Notes: generated from the sequence alone by a model not told the origin. DNA of 5,918 nucleotides from Clostridiaceae bacterium (GCA_016295895.1 JAEDKI010000124.1:1-5918); one strand, 5' to 3'. Positions 1 through 5,918 are shown, counted from the first letter of the stretch. Program-made: numbers and translations.

Positions 1-969
1 GATTTTATTCTTTTCGTTGACGAATCCCATGTCACTCTGCCTCAGGTCAGAGCAATGTACGGCGGCGACCGGGCAAGAAAAGACAGCCTTATTGAATTCG
101 GATTCCGTCTTCCCTCGGCATATGACAACCGACCGCTGACCTTTGACGAATTCTATTCTAAAATCGGTCAGAAAATTTTCGTCAGCGCAACGCCTGGCGA
201 TTTTGAGAAACAAAAGAGCGCCGCAATCGCCGAGCAGGTCATCAGACCGACGGGTCTGCTTGACCCCGAAATATCCGTCAGACCCGTTGACGGTCAGATT
301 GACGACCTCGTTTCCGAAATCAACATCCGCACAGAAAAGGGCGAAAGAGTGCTTGTTACTACCCTCACCAAACGCATGGCTGAGGATTTGACGGATTATC
401 TTGAAAATCTGAATATCAAGGTTCGTTATATGCACCACGATATTGATACAATCGAGAGAATGGAGATAATCCGAGGGCTCAGGCTCGGAGATTTTGATGT
501 GCTTGTCGGCATTAATCTGCTCCGTGAGGGTCTTGATATCCCCGAGGTTTCGCTCGTTGCGATTCTCGACGCCGACAAGGAGGGCTTCCTGCGCTCCGAA
601 ACCTCGCTGATTCAGACGATAGGCAGAGCCGCAAGAAACGCCGGCGGAACGGTTATTATGTATGCCGACTGTGTTACTCCGTCAATGGAAAAAGCGATAA
701 CCGAAACGGAACGCCGCCGCAAAAAGCAGATGAAATATAACGAAGAACACGGCATAGTGCCGAAAACGATAGTTAAAGATGTTCACGAGATAATAGAGAT
801 TTCCGCAAAGAACGACGAAGAAAAAGCAGTCTCGAAGCTCAGCAAGAAAGAGCGTGAACAGCTTATTATCAAGCTTACCGCAGAAATGAAAGCGGCGGCA
901 AAGATTCTTGAATTTGAACACGCCGCATATCTGCGTGACAGAATTGAAAAACTCAGAAGAGGTAAATAA
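1..969 (+). CDS. uvrB: UvrABC system protein B (excision nuclease subunit UvrB), 5'-truncated by window edge
   Basis: UvrB is the DNA-dependent ATPase of nucleotide excision repair. UvrA loads it onto damaged DNA, it verifies the lesion and recruits UvrC for incision. The reading frame is open from base 1, so the first ATG at 55 is internal and the true start lies upstream. The 322 residues present are roughly the C-terminal half of a family of about 660 residues. In window numbering, the Walker B/motif II DESH is at residues 7-10 and SATPG (motif III) at 62-66. TTLTKRMA is at 120-127, GINLLREGLDIPEVSLV at 170-186 and motif VI QTIGRAARN at 205-213. A C-terminal UVR domain (about 284-320, with LEFEHAAYLRD) is the part that contacts UvrC and UvrA. 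The N-terminal Walker A and beta-hairpin are outside the window. All visible motifs are intact. uvrA follows after 3 nt, indicating an operon. Any LexA site would be upstream and unseen. Confidence 0.98.
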   Translation, partial: DFILFVDESHVTLPQVRAMYGGDRARKDSLIEFGFRLPSAYDNRPLTFDEFYSKIGQKIFVSATPGDFEKQKSAAIAEQVIRPTGLLDPEISVRPVDGQIDDLVSEINIRTEKGERVLVTTLTKRMAEDLTDYLENLNIKVRYMHHDIDTIERMEIIRGLRLGDFDVLVGINLLREGLDIPEVSLVAILDADKEGFLRSETSLIQTIGRAARNAGGTVIMYADCVTPSMEKAITETERRRKKQMKYNEEHGIVPKTIVKDVHEIIEISAKNDEEKAVSKLSKKEREQLIIKLTAEMKAAAKILEFEHAAYLRDRIEKLRRGK

Positions 970-972
970 TAT

Positions 973-3801
973 ATGGCATCAAAATTCCTTACAGTTAAGG
1001 GTGCAAAAGAACACAATCTCAAAAATGTTGATATCTCCGTTCCGAGAGACAAACTCGTTGTTTTCACGGGTCTTTCGGGTTCGGGCAAATCCTCGCTTGC
1101 TTTCGACACAATTTATGCCGAGGGTCAGCGCAGATATGTTGAGTCACTTTCGTCTTATGCAAGGCAGTTTCTCGGTCAGATGGAAAAGCCGAATGTTGAA
1201 AGCATTGACGGACTTTCTCCCGCAATTTCAATTGACCAGAAAACGACCTCAAAAAACCCACGTTCAACCGTCGGAACGGTGACGGAAATCTATGATTATC
1301 TCCGCTTGCTTTATGCAAGAGTCGGTATACCCCATTGCCCCGAATGCGGCAGAGAAATCAGCAGGCAGACCGTTGACGACATCACAAAGCAGGTGCTTTC
1401 CCTGCCTGAGGGCACAAAGATTCAGGTTATGTCGCCCATTGCAAGAGGGAAAAAGGGCGAATATGTCAAGGAGCTTGAGAGCGTTCGCAAGGGCGGCTAT
1501 GCAAGGGTCAGAATTGACTCGATTATTTATGATTTATCCGAAGAAATCAAGCTTGAAAAGAACATCAAGCATAATATTGAGGTTATCGTTGACCGCCTTG
1601 TGATAAAAGACGGTATCCGTTCACGGCTTGCGGATTCAATCGAAACCGCAACCAATCTCAGCGGCGGTCTGCTGCTTGTTGATGTTATCGGCGGAGAAGA
1701 ACAGCTCTATTCGCTCAACTACGCCTGCCCAGAGCACGGAGTGAGCATTGAAGAGCTTGAACCCCGCTCGTTCTCTTTCAACAATCCTTTCGGTGCATGC
1801 CCGAAATGCAGCGGTCTCGGCGTTTTTATGAAAATCGACCCAAAAATGGTCGTTCCCGACGGCAGCCTTTCAATCAGAGAGGGTGCAATCAAGGCGAGCG
1901 GCTGGTCATCGTCGGAGGGCGGAACAATCGCTCAGATGTATTTTGAGGGACTCGCCAAGGCTTATGATTTTTCGCTTGATACGCCTTTCAACGAACTGCC
2001 TAAGAAAGCTAAGGATGTTGTGTTTTTCGGCACGGGCGGCAAAAAAATAAAGCTCGAACGCCGAAACGAATACGGCAGCGGAACTTATCTGACCGACTTT
2101 GAGGGTATAATCAACAACCTTGAACGCAGATACAAGGAAACGACAAGCGAATATTCCCGAGCGGAAATTGAAAACTATATGTCCACGGTTGAATGCCCCG
2201 AATGCGGCGGCTCAAGGCTTCGCAAGGAGTCGATGGGCGTTACCGTCGGCGGCATCAACATTGATGAATTTTCGAGAAAATCAATAAATGATGAAATAGA
2301 GTTTCTTGATAAGCTTTCTCTCAGCGAGCGTGACTCCATGATTGCCGAGCAGATTATCAAGGAAATTCGCAGCAGGCTGAGCTTTCTTTCAAGCGTCGGT
2401 CTTGATTATCTGACTCTTGCCCGTTCATCGGCAACGCTTTCGGGCGGCGAGGCGCAGAGAATTCGCCTTGCAACTCAGATCGGTTCTTCGCTCATGGGAG
2501 TTCTTTATATTCTTGACGAGCCGAGCATCGGGCTTCATCAGCGTGACAACGCAAAGCTGCTCAAAACTCTTGAACATCTGCGTGACATCGGCAACACTCT
2601 CATTGTTGTTGAGCATGACGAAGAAACAATGCGTGCGGCGGATTACATTGTCGATGTCGGACCCGGTGCAGGCATCCACGGCGGAGAAATCGTCTGCTGC
2701 GGCAGCGTTGACGATATTATCAATTGCGAAAAATCGGTAACGGGTCAGTATCTCAGCGGTAAGAAGTTTATCCCCGTGCCCGAAAAACGCCGAGACGGAA
2801 ACGGAAAGTCGCTTATCGTCTACGGCGCAAAAGAAAACAACCTTAAAAATATTGATGTTGAGTTCCCTCTCGGAAAATTCATTGCCGTTACGGGCGTTTC
2901 GGGTTCGGGGAAATCATCGCTTGTCAACGAAATACTCAACAAGCACCTTGCAACGGAGCTGAACAACGCAAAAAAAATCGCCGGAAATCACGACAGGATC
3001 ACCGGCACGGAATATCTTGACAAGGTTATAAACATCGACCAATCACCGATCGGAAGAACTCCCCGTTCAAACCCTGCAACCTACACGGGCGTTTTCACGG
3101 ATATCAGGGAGCTTTTCGCTTCAACGACAGATTCAAAGAAAAGGGGCTACAAGGCGAACCGCTATTCATTCAACGTTAAAGGCGGCCGCTGTGAAGCCTG
3201 CCAGGGCGACGGAATCGTTAAGATTGAAATGCACTTCATGAGCGATATCTATGTTCCTTGCGAGGTCTGCAAGGGCAAAAGATACAACAGAGAAACGCTT
3301 GAGGTGCACTATAAAGGCAAAAACATCAGCGATGTGCTTGATATGACGGTTGAGGAAGCAATGAATTTCTTTGAAAGCATTCCGAAGATTCACCGCAAGA
3401 TAAAAACCCTCTATGATGTCGGCCTGGGATATGTCAAGCTCGGTCAACCCGCAACAACTCTTTCGGGTGGCGAGGCGCAGAGGGTAAAGCTTGCAACGGA
3501 GCTTTCAAAGCATTCAACGGGCAAAACGGTTTATATCCTTGACGAGCCGACAACGGGTCTGCACACGGCAGATGTTCACCGCCTTATTGATGTTTTGCAG
3601 AAGTTTGTTGACAACGGCAACACGGTCATCGTTATCGAGCATAATCTTGATGTTATCAAGGTTGCCGACCACATAATCGACCTCGGCCCCGAGGGCGGAA
3701 ACGGCGGCGGCGAAATCGTTGCACAGGGCACGCCCGAAGAGGTTGCCGCCTGCGAAAAGTCATATACGGGAATGTATCTGAATAAAATCTTAAATGTTTA
3801 A
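973..3801 (+). CDS. uvrA: UvrABC system protein A (damage-recognition ABC ATPase UvrA)
   Basis: UvrA is the dimeric damage sensor of nucleotide excision repair, which scans DNA and hands lesions to UvrB. The 942 residues match the usual full length (E. coli about 940). There are two ABC cassettes. Cassette I has Walker A GLSGSGKSS at 33-41, LSGGEAQR signature at 489-496, Walker B LYILDEPS at 511-518 and VVEHD at 545-549. Cassette II has GVSGSGKSS at 641-649, LSGGEAQR at 830-837, VYILDEPT at 853-860 and VIEHN at 887-891. Zinc-ligand sets are visible: C252/H255/C276/C279, C740/C743/C763/C766 (same numbering as E. coli) and probably C122/C125 with C408/C411. H255 replaces the E. coli cysteine but can still bind zinc. 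The start is chosen for the AGAAGAGG ribosome-binding site at 955-962, inside the end of uvrB, 10 nt upstream, and for the family-typical N-terminus. No frameshift or missing key residue is seen. Confidence 0.99.
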   Translation: MASKFLTVKGAKEHNLKNVDISVPRDKLVVFTGLSGSGKSSLAFDTIYAEGQRRYVESLSSYARQFLGQMEKPNVESIDGLSPAISIDQKTTSKNPRSTVGTVTEIYDYLRLLYARVGIPHCPECGREISRQTVDDITKQVLSLPEGTKIQVMSPIARGKKGEYVKELESVRKGGYARVRIDSIIYDLSEEIKLEKNIKHNIEVIVDRLVIKDGIRSRLADSIETATNLSGGLLLVDVIGGEEQLYSLNYACPEHGVSIEELEPRSFSFNNPFGACPKCSGLGVFMKIDPKMVVPDGSLSIREGAIKASGWSSSEGGTIAQMYFEGLAKAYDFSLDTPFNELPKKAKDVVFFGTGGKKIKLERRNEYGSGTYLTDFEGIINNLERRYKETTSEYSRAEIENYMSTVECPECGGSRLRKESMGVTVGGINIDEFSRKSINDEIEFLDKLSLSERDSMIAEQIIKEIRSRLSFLSSVGLDYLTLARSSATLSGGEAQRIRLATQIGSSLMGVLYILDEPSIGLHQRDNAKLLKTLEHLRDIGNTLIVVEHDEETMRAADYIVDVGPGAGIHGGEIVCCGSVDDIINCEKSVTGQYLSGKKFIPVPEKRRDGNGKSLIVYGAKENNLKNIDVEFPLGKFIAVTGVSGSGKSSLVNEILNKHLATELNNAKKIAGNHDRITGTEYLDKVINIDQSPIGRTPRSNPATYTGVFTDIRELFASTTDSKKRGYKANRYSFNVKGGRCEACQGDGIVKIEMHFMSDIYVPCEVCKGKRYNRETLEVHYKGKNISDVLDMTVEEAMNFFESIPKIHRKIKTLYDVGLGYVKLGQPATTLSGGEAQRVKLATELSKHSTGKTVYILDEPTTGLHTADVHRLIDVLQKFVDNGNTVIVIEHNLDVIKVADHIIDLGPEGGNGGGEIVAQGTPEEVAACEKSYTGMYLNKILNV

Positions 3802-3816
3802 TATTAAAAAGAGCAT

Positions 3817-3855
3817 AAAAAATCCGCCCTGCATATGCAGAGCGGATTGCTTTTT
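3817..3855. terminator. bidirectional intrinsic terminator between convergent uvrA and rpmA
   Basis: The hairpin arms are AATCCGC (3821-3827) and GCGGATT (3842-3848), a 7-bp stem. One C/A mismatch follows, then an inner CTGC/GCAG stem closing on an ATAT loop. Read on the minus strand, the stem runs straight into six T (3822-3817), a strong terminator 14 nt past the rpmA stop. Read on the plus strand, it is followed by GC and then five T (3851-3855), a somewhat weaker terminator 19 nt past the uvrA stop. It therefore plausibly ends both convergent operons. Confidence 0.88.
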
Positions 3856-3862
3856 GTTAAAA

Positions 3863-4147
3863 TTACTGCTCAACAGCGTAAACGCTGACCTTCTTGCGGT
3901 CTTTGCCCATACGCTCGAACTTAACGGTGCCGTCGATAAGAGCAAACAGAGTGTCATCCGAACCGATGCCGACATTGTTGCCGGGATGGATGTGAGTGCC
4001 TCTCTGTCTTACAAGGATGTTGCCTGCAAGAACGAACTGGCCGTCAGCTCTCTTTGCGCCGAGTCTCTTTGACTCTGAATCACGGCCGTTACGGGTTGAA
4101 CCCATACCTTTCTTATGAGCGAAAAGCTGAACATTTATCTTAAGCAT
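3863..4147 (-). CDS. rpmA: 50S ribosomal protein L27, with cleavable N-terminal extension
   Basis: L27 is a large-subunit ribosomal protein whose N-terminus reaches the peptidyl transferase centre. The 94-residue product has the family core (GSTRNGRDSESKRLGAKRADG from residue 16, then RQRGTHIHPG and DDTLFALIDGTVKFE). It begins MLKINVQLFAHKKG instead of the MAHKK of E. coli. This is the Firmicutes-type extension, which in Staphylococcus aureus is removed by the protease Prp. By analogy, cleavage after F9 would expose A10-HKKG, which aligns with the processed E. coli start. The protease gene lies immediately upstream and overlaps by 8 nt. The start is supported by a strong GGAGGTG site 6 nt upstream. 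It is the last gene of the rplU operon, followed by the shared terminator. The precise cleavage position is inferred by homology. Confidence 0.97.
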   Translation of the reverse strand: MLKINVQLFAHKKGMGSTRNGRDSESKRLGAKRADGQFVLAGNILVRQRGTHIHPGNNVGIGSDDTLFALIDGTVKFERMGKDRKKVSVYAVEQ

Positions 4148-4463
4148 TTCTTACACCTCCGTAGATTATTCTGATGTTTTGCGGATACTGCTTTGAAAGC
4201 TCCGTCAGATGAAGCTCCAGCCCCTTGAGAACCGCTTCGGCTCTTTCATCGGGCTGATTAAGCGATAAGCTCATTGCACCGTCTCCCGCCTTGGCGTCGG
4301 CGTTTGCGCCGATAACATCGGTTATCGTGTTTGCCGCCATATATGCCGCCGAGGAAACAGAAGCGCAGATTATGTCTTTGCCGCTTTCGGCAAACATTGC
4401 GTGACCGCTTATTTCAAAGCCTTTAAGCTGTCCGTTTCCGACTGAGAATCTGACCTTTATCAT
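4140..4463 (-). CDS. prp: L27-processing cysteine protease Prp (YsxB-like, DUF464 family)
   Basis: Prp is the small cysteine protease that in Staphylococcus aureus removes the N-terminal extension of ribosomal protein L27. The 107-residue protein has the family hallmark: GHA with putative catalytic His21, then GKDIICASVSSAAY with putative catalytic Cys33. These are 12 residues apart, as in the S. aureus enzyme (H22/C34). Length and N-terminus (MIKVRF) are typical, and there is no signal peptide or membrane segment, so it is cytoplasmic. It sits between rplU (12-nt gap) and its substrate gene rpmA (8-nt overlap), the standard Firmicutes order. No convincing Shine-Dalgarno sequence is seen just before its ATG, so translation probably depends on coupling to rplU, which would keep the enzyme below its substrate. 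Older annotations may call it a hypothetical or ribosome-associated protein. Confidence 0.94.
   Translation of the reverse strand: MIKVRFSVGNGQLKGFEISGHAMFAESGKDIICASVSSAAYMAANTITDVIGANADAKAGDGAMSLSLNQPDERAEAVLKGLELHLTELSKQYPQNIRIIYGGVRNA
4154..4160 (-). promoter_or_regulatory. strong ribosome-binding site of rpmA, located inside prp
   Basis: On the minus strand GGAGGTG lies 6 nt before the rpmA ATG at 4147. The same bases encode the Gly-Gly-Val near the C-terminus of Prp. It fixes the rpmA start and gives L27 its own efficient initiation within the overlapping pair. Confidence 0.9.
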
Positions 4464-4475
4464 AAGGTCGGTTGA

Positions 4476-4787
4476 TTATGCGTTGATGGCTGAGATTTCA
4501 ACCTTAGTGTAAGGCTGTCTGTGACCCATCTTGCGCTTTGCATTCTTCTTTGACTTGTAGGTAAAAACGGTGATCTTCTTGCTCTTGCCGTTTTTAACGA
4601 TCTTTGCGGAAACGCTTGCTCCGTCAACATAGGGAGCGCCGACGGTGATTCCGTCGTCCTTTCCGACAGCGACAACCTTATCGAAGGTGTACTCGCTTGC
4701 TTCTTCAGCGTCAAGCTTCTCGATGAATACTACATCGCCGGCCTGAACCTTGTACTGCTTGCCGCCTGTTTCAATAACTGCGTACAT
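4476..4787 (-). CDS. rplU: 50S ribosomal protein L21
   Basis: L21 is a large-subunit protein that binds 23S rRNA. The 103-residue product starts MYAVIETGGKQYKV, the near-invariant family N-terminus. It ends with the basic stretch KSKKNAKRKMGHRQPYTKV, the conserved rRNA-binding signature. The frame extends upstream to a TTG at 4799, but that codon sits directly against the AAAGGA site and would add four atypical residues. The ATG at 4787 is therefore preferred, with a spacing of 12 nt. It is the first gene of the rplU-prp-rpmA operon and is preceded by a structured leader and a consensus promoter. It is likely expressed strongly and growth-dependently. Confidence 0.98.
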   Translation of the reverse strand: MYAVIETGGKQYKVQAGDVVFIEKLDAEEASEYTFDKVVAVGKDDGITVGAPYVDGASVSAKIVKNGKSKKITVFTYKSKKNAKRKMGHRQPYTKVEISAINA

Positions 4788-4881
4788 TCGGAATATCAAT
4801 CCTTTTCTTTAAGACTCGCTACTCTGAGGCACAATAATCTGCTTTTGGGCGCACAAAATGCACCGCCCCGAATATGCGGCA
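4788..4881 (-). ncRNA. rplU 5' leader, candidate L21 autoregulatory leader RNA
   Basis: From the predicted transcription start near 4881 to the rplU ATG there are about 94 nt without a coding frame of note. A hairpin is visible at 4847-4868: GGGC (4868-4865) pairs with GCCC (4850-4847), with a bulged G and an inner GUGCA/UGUGC helix containing wobbles around a UUU loop. A second block, CCTCAGAGTAGCGAG (4831-4817), offers a short CUC/GAG pairing just upstream of the ribosome-binding site. A ribosomal-protein leader family upstream of rplU is known in Firmicutes (L21 leader, Rfam). Position and structure suggest this belongs there, but I cannot confirm the consensus by eye. No internal terminator was seen, so any control would more likely act on translation. 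Confidence 0.55.
4800..4805 (-). promoter_or_regulatory. ribosome-binding site of rplU
   Basis: AAAGGA on the minus strand, 12 nt before the ATG at 4787 and directly abutting an in-frame TTG at 4799. The spacing excludes TTG as the start. The gap of 12 nt is long for a highly expressed gene, so leader structure may influence initiation. Confidence 0.7.
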
Positions 4882-4887
4882 TATGAG

Positions 4888-4916
4888 ATTATAACACAAC
4901 AGTCAACCGTTGTCAA
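4888..4916 (-). promoter_or_regulatory. sigma-A promoter of the rplU-prp-rpmA operon
   Basis: On the minus strand, -35 TTGACA (4916-4911) is separated by exactly 17 nt from -10 TATAAT (4893-4888). A TGn extended -10 element precedes it directly (TG at 4896-4895). All positions match the housekeeping consensus. The predicted transcript start is about 4881. A second TTGACT at 4906-4901 is too close to the -10 to act as a -35. Confidence 0.92.
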
Positions 4917-4936
4917 ATACTTTTTGCGGATTTTTC

Positions 4937-4955
4937 AAAAAAATCAGTTCTGATT
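4937..4955 (-). terminator. possible weak terminator overlapping the pspC stop codon
   Basis: On the minus strand the inverted repeat AATCAG-AA-CTGATT (4955-4942), realistically 5 bp with a GAAC loop, runs into seven T (4943-4937). The pspC TGA stop is inside the downstream arm. The stem is AT-rich and short, so efficiency is doubtful. No other hairpin lies between pspC and the rplU promoter. Confidence 0.35.
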
Positions 4956-5195
4956 ATTGTCATAAGGCTCGTAGTTTGCCTGCTGATAATTCTGATTGTC
5001 GGGCATTGCAGGCTCCTCGGGTATAATGAGAGCCATAACGAGATAAATGATTACCGGGCTGCCGAGAACAAAAATTGACAGCAGAACATAAATTACTCTG
5101 AGAATCGTTGAGTCAATGTCAAAATAGCTTGCCAGACCGCCGAGAACGCCGCAGATTTTCTTATCGGTGGTGCTTCTGTAAAGTTTTTTCTTCAT
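4944..5195 (-). CDS. small PspC-domain membrane protein
   Basis: The 83-residue product is a stand-alone PspC domain. It begins MKKKLYRSTTDKKICGVLGGLASYF (residues 1-25), with the family's basic KLYRS..DKK..GV.GGLA pattern. A hydrophobic membrane segment follows at about 31-58 (with a Gly-Ser-Pro kink at 45-47), then a polar tail at 59-83 in which 13 of 25 residues are Asn, Gln or Tyr. PspC domains occur in envelope-stress regulators (phage shock proteins), but many stand-alone Firmicutes members have no assigned function and none is claimed here. An ATG six bases further upstream (5201) is in frame but only 3 nt from AAAGGA. The ATG at 5195 has a normal 9-nt spacing and gives the typical N-terminus. 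It follows folD by 18 nt and is probably co-transcribed with it. Confidence 0.88.
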   Translation of the reverse strand: MKKKLYRSTTDKKICGVLGGLASYFDIDSTILRVIYVLLSIFVLGSPVIIYLVMALIIPEEPAMPDNQNYQQANYEPYDNNQN

Positions 5196-5204
5196 GGTCA
5201 TTTA

Positions 5205-5210
5205 TCCTTT
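5205..5210 (-). promoter_or_regulatory. ribosome-binding site of the PspC-domain gene
   Basis: AAAGGA on the minus strand, 9 nt before the ATG at 5195 and only 3 nt before the in-frame ATG at 5201. It decides in favour of the downstream start. It lies in the 18-nt gap after folD. Confidence 0.75.
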
Positions 5211-5213
5211 CTG

Positions 5214-5918
5214 TTATATATTATTTTGTATTTCCGCAGCCGTGAGGGTATTCCTCATAAGCATTGCAATCGTCATCGGGCCGACGCCGCCGGGCACGGG
5301 AGTTATCAGAGAAGCCTTTTCCTTAACCGCTTCAAAATCAACATCACCGCACAGCTTGCCGTTTTCGTCTCTGTCCATGCCGACATCGAGAACTACAGCC
5401 CCTTGCTTTACCATATCGGCTTTAACAAATTTCGGGATTCCGACGGCGGCAACAAGAATATCCGCCTGATTTGTGATTTCGGCAAGATTACGGGTTTTTG
5501 AGTGGCAGACAGTGACCGTTGCATTTCTCGCAAGCATCAGCATTGCCATGGGTTTGCCGACAATGTCGCTTCTGCCGATAATAACGCAATGCTTGCCCGT
5601 CGGGTCAACGCCCTCATATTCGAGAAGCTTAACCATGCCCATGGGAGTGCAGGGAACGAGGCTTCCGCTGCCGATTGAAAGCCTGCCGACATTTTCGGGG
5701 TGGAAGCAGTCAACATCCTTTTCGGGCAGAATCCGTTCAAGCACGGCGTTTTTGTCAATATGTTTCGGCACGGGAAGCTGACAGAGAATGCCGTTAACCG
5801 ATTTATCGGCATTGAGCCTGTCAATAAGCTCCAAAAGTTCCTCGGTCGTCGTCTCCTCAGGCAAAGCAAATTCGAGCGACCTCATTCCCGTTCTCTCACA
5901 GGCATTTTTCTTGTTGTT
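5214..5918 (-). CDS. folD: bifunctional methylenetetrahydrofolate dehydrogenase / methenyltetrahydrofolate cyclohydrolase, 5'-truncated by window edge
   Basis: FolD interconverts 5,10-methylene-, 5,10-methenyl- and 10-formyl-tetrahydrofolate in the cytosol with NADP(+), supplying one-carbon units for purine and formyl-Met synthesis. The frame is open to the window edge, so the ATG at 5885 is internal. About 234 of roughly 280-290 residues are present. Visible motifs, numbered in the window, start with NNKKNACERTG at 1-11, where Lys3 aligns with the catalytic lysine of the family (E. coli K54). Next come GILCQLPVPKHI, DKDVDCFHPENVGRL and PCTPMG, then the Rossmann nucleotide-binding segment VIGRSDIVGKPMAMLML and the C-terminal TPVPGGVGPMT. 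Cys in DVDCFHP replaces the Gly seen in E. coli and is tolerated variation. No inactivating change is seen. The downstream neighbour is the PspC-domain gene, with no obvious metabolic link. Confidence 0.98.
   Translation of the reverse strand, partial: NNKKNACERTGMRSLEFALPEETTTEELLELIDRLNADKSVNGILCQLPVPKHIDKNAVLERILPEKDVDCFHPENVGRLSIGSGSLVPCTPMGMVKLLEYEGVDPTGKHCVIIGRSDIVGKPMAMLMLARNATVTVCHSKTRNLAEITNQADILVAAVGIPKFVKADMVKQGAVVLDVGMDRDENGKLCGDVDFEAVKEKASLITPVPGGVGPMTIAMLMRNTLTAAEIQNNI

Noticed and set aside
1064..1318. Open frame on the minus strand opposite the start of uvrA
   Set aside because: It lies entirely within uvrA, has no plausible ribosome-binding site or recognisable protein features, and is explained by the codon pattern of uvrA.
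2437..3483. Near-identical DNA segments around 2437-2460 and 3460-3483, and around 1072-1095 and 2896-2919
   Set aside because: These encode the duplicated ABC signature and Walker A motifs of the two UvrA cassettes, so protein conservation explains them. They are not a mobile repeat.
3794..4072. Plus-strand open frame running through the terminator and antisense to rpmA
   Set aside because: It starts inside the end of uvrA, crosses the terminator hairpin and mirrors rpmA codons. No protein family is recognisable.
4476..4799. Longer rplU starting at TTG 4799
   Set aside because: The TTG touches the ribosome-binding site and adds four residues not typical of L21. ATG 4787 gives the canonical N-terminus.
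4868..4879. Short palindrome-like CCG-AATATG-CGG near the transcript start of rplU, considered as an operator
   Set aside because: Only 3-bp arms; too short to claim a repressor site, and it may simply be part of the leader fold.
5226..5501. Plus-strand open frames opposite folD
   Set aside because: They are antisense to a clearly coding folD, with no initiation signal and low-complexity or unrecognisable products.

Overview
The window is a compact stretch of ordinary bacterial chromosome with mid-range GC. It looks like a low-GC Gram-positive (Firmicutes), most likely class Clostridia. The strongest clue is the gene block rplU-prp-rpmA, in which L27 carries the N-terminal extension found in Firmicutes and its processing protease is encoded next to it. 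The finer guess of an Oscillospiraceae/Ruminococcaceae-like gut anaerobe rests on general protein flavour only and is weak.

Plus strand, 1-3801: the 3' half of uvrB (5' end outside the window) is followed after 3 nt by a complete uvrA. Together they encode the damage-recognition and damage-verification subunits of nucleotide excision repair. The pair ends at a hairpin at 3821-3848, which also serves as the terminator of the convergent ribosomal-protein operon.

Minus strand, 4916 down to 3863: a sigma-A promoter with consensus -35, 17-bp spacer and extended -10 drives an approximately 94-nt structured leader, then rplU (L21), prp (the cysteine protease that trims L27) and rpmA (L27). prp and rpmA overlap by 8 nt, and the rpmA ribosome-binding site lies inside prp. 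obgE, which often follows rpmA in other bacteria, is absent here because the operon stops at the shared terminator.

Minus strand, 5918 down to 4944: the 3' part of folD (one-carbon/folate metabolism, N-terminus outside the window) is followed after 18 nt by a small PspC-domain membrane protein. A weak terminator-like hairpin overlaps the pspC stop codon, only 27 nt before the -35 box of the rplU promoter.

No mobile element, CRISPR array, tRNA, rRNA or clearly novel system was seen. The most interesting features are regulatory: the rplU leader, the coupled protease/substrate arrangement and the two-way terminator. No stretch longer than about 160 nt lacks a gene.
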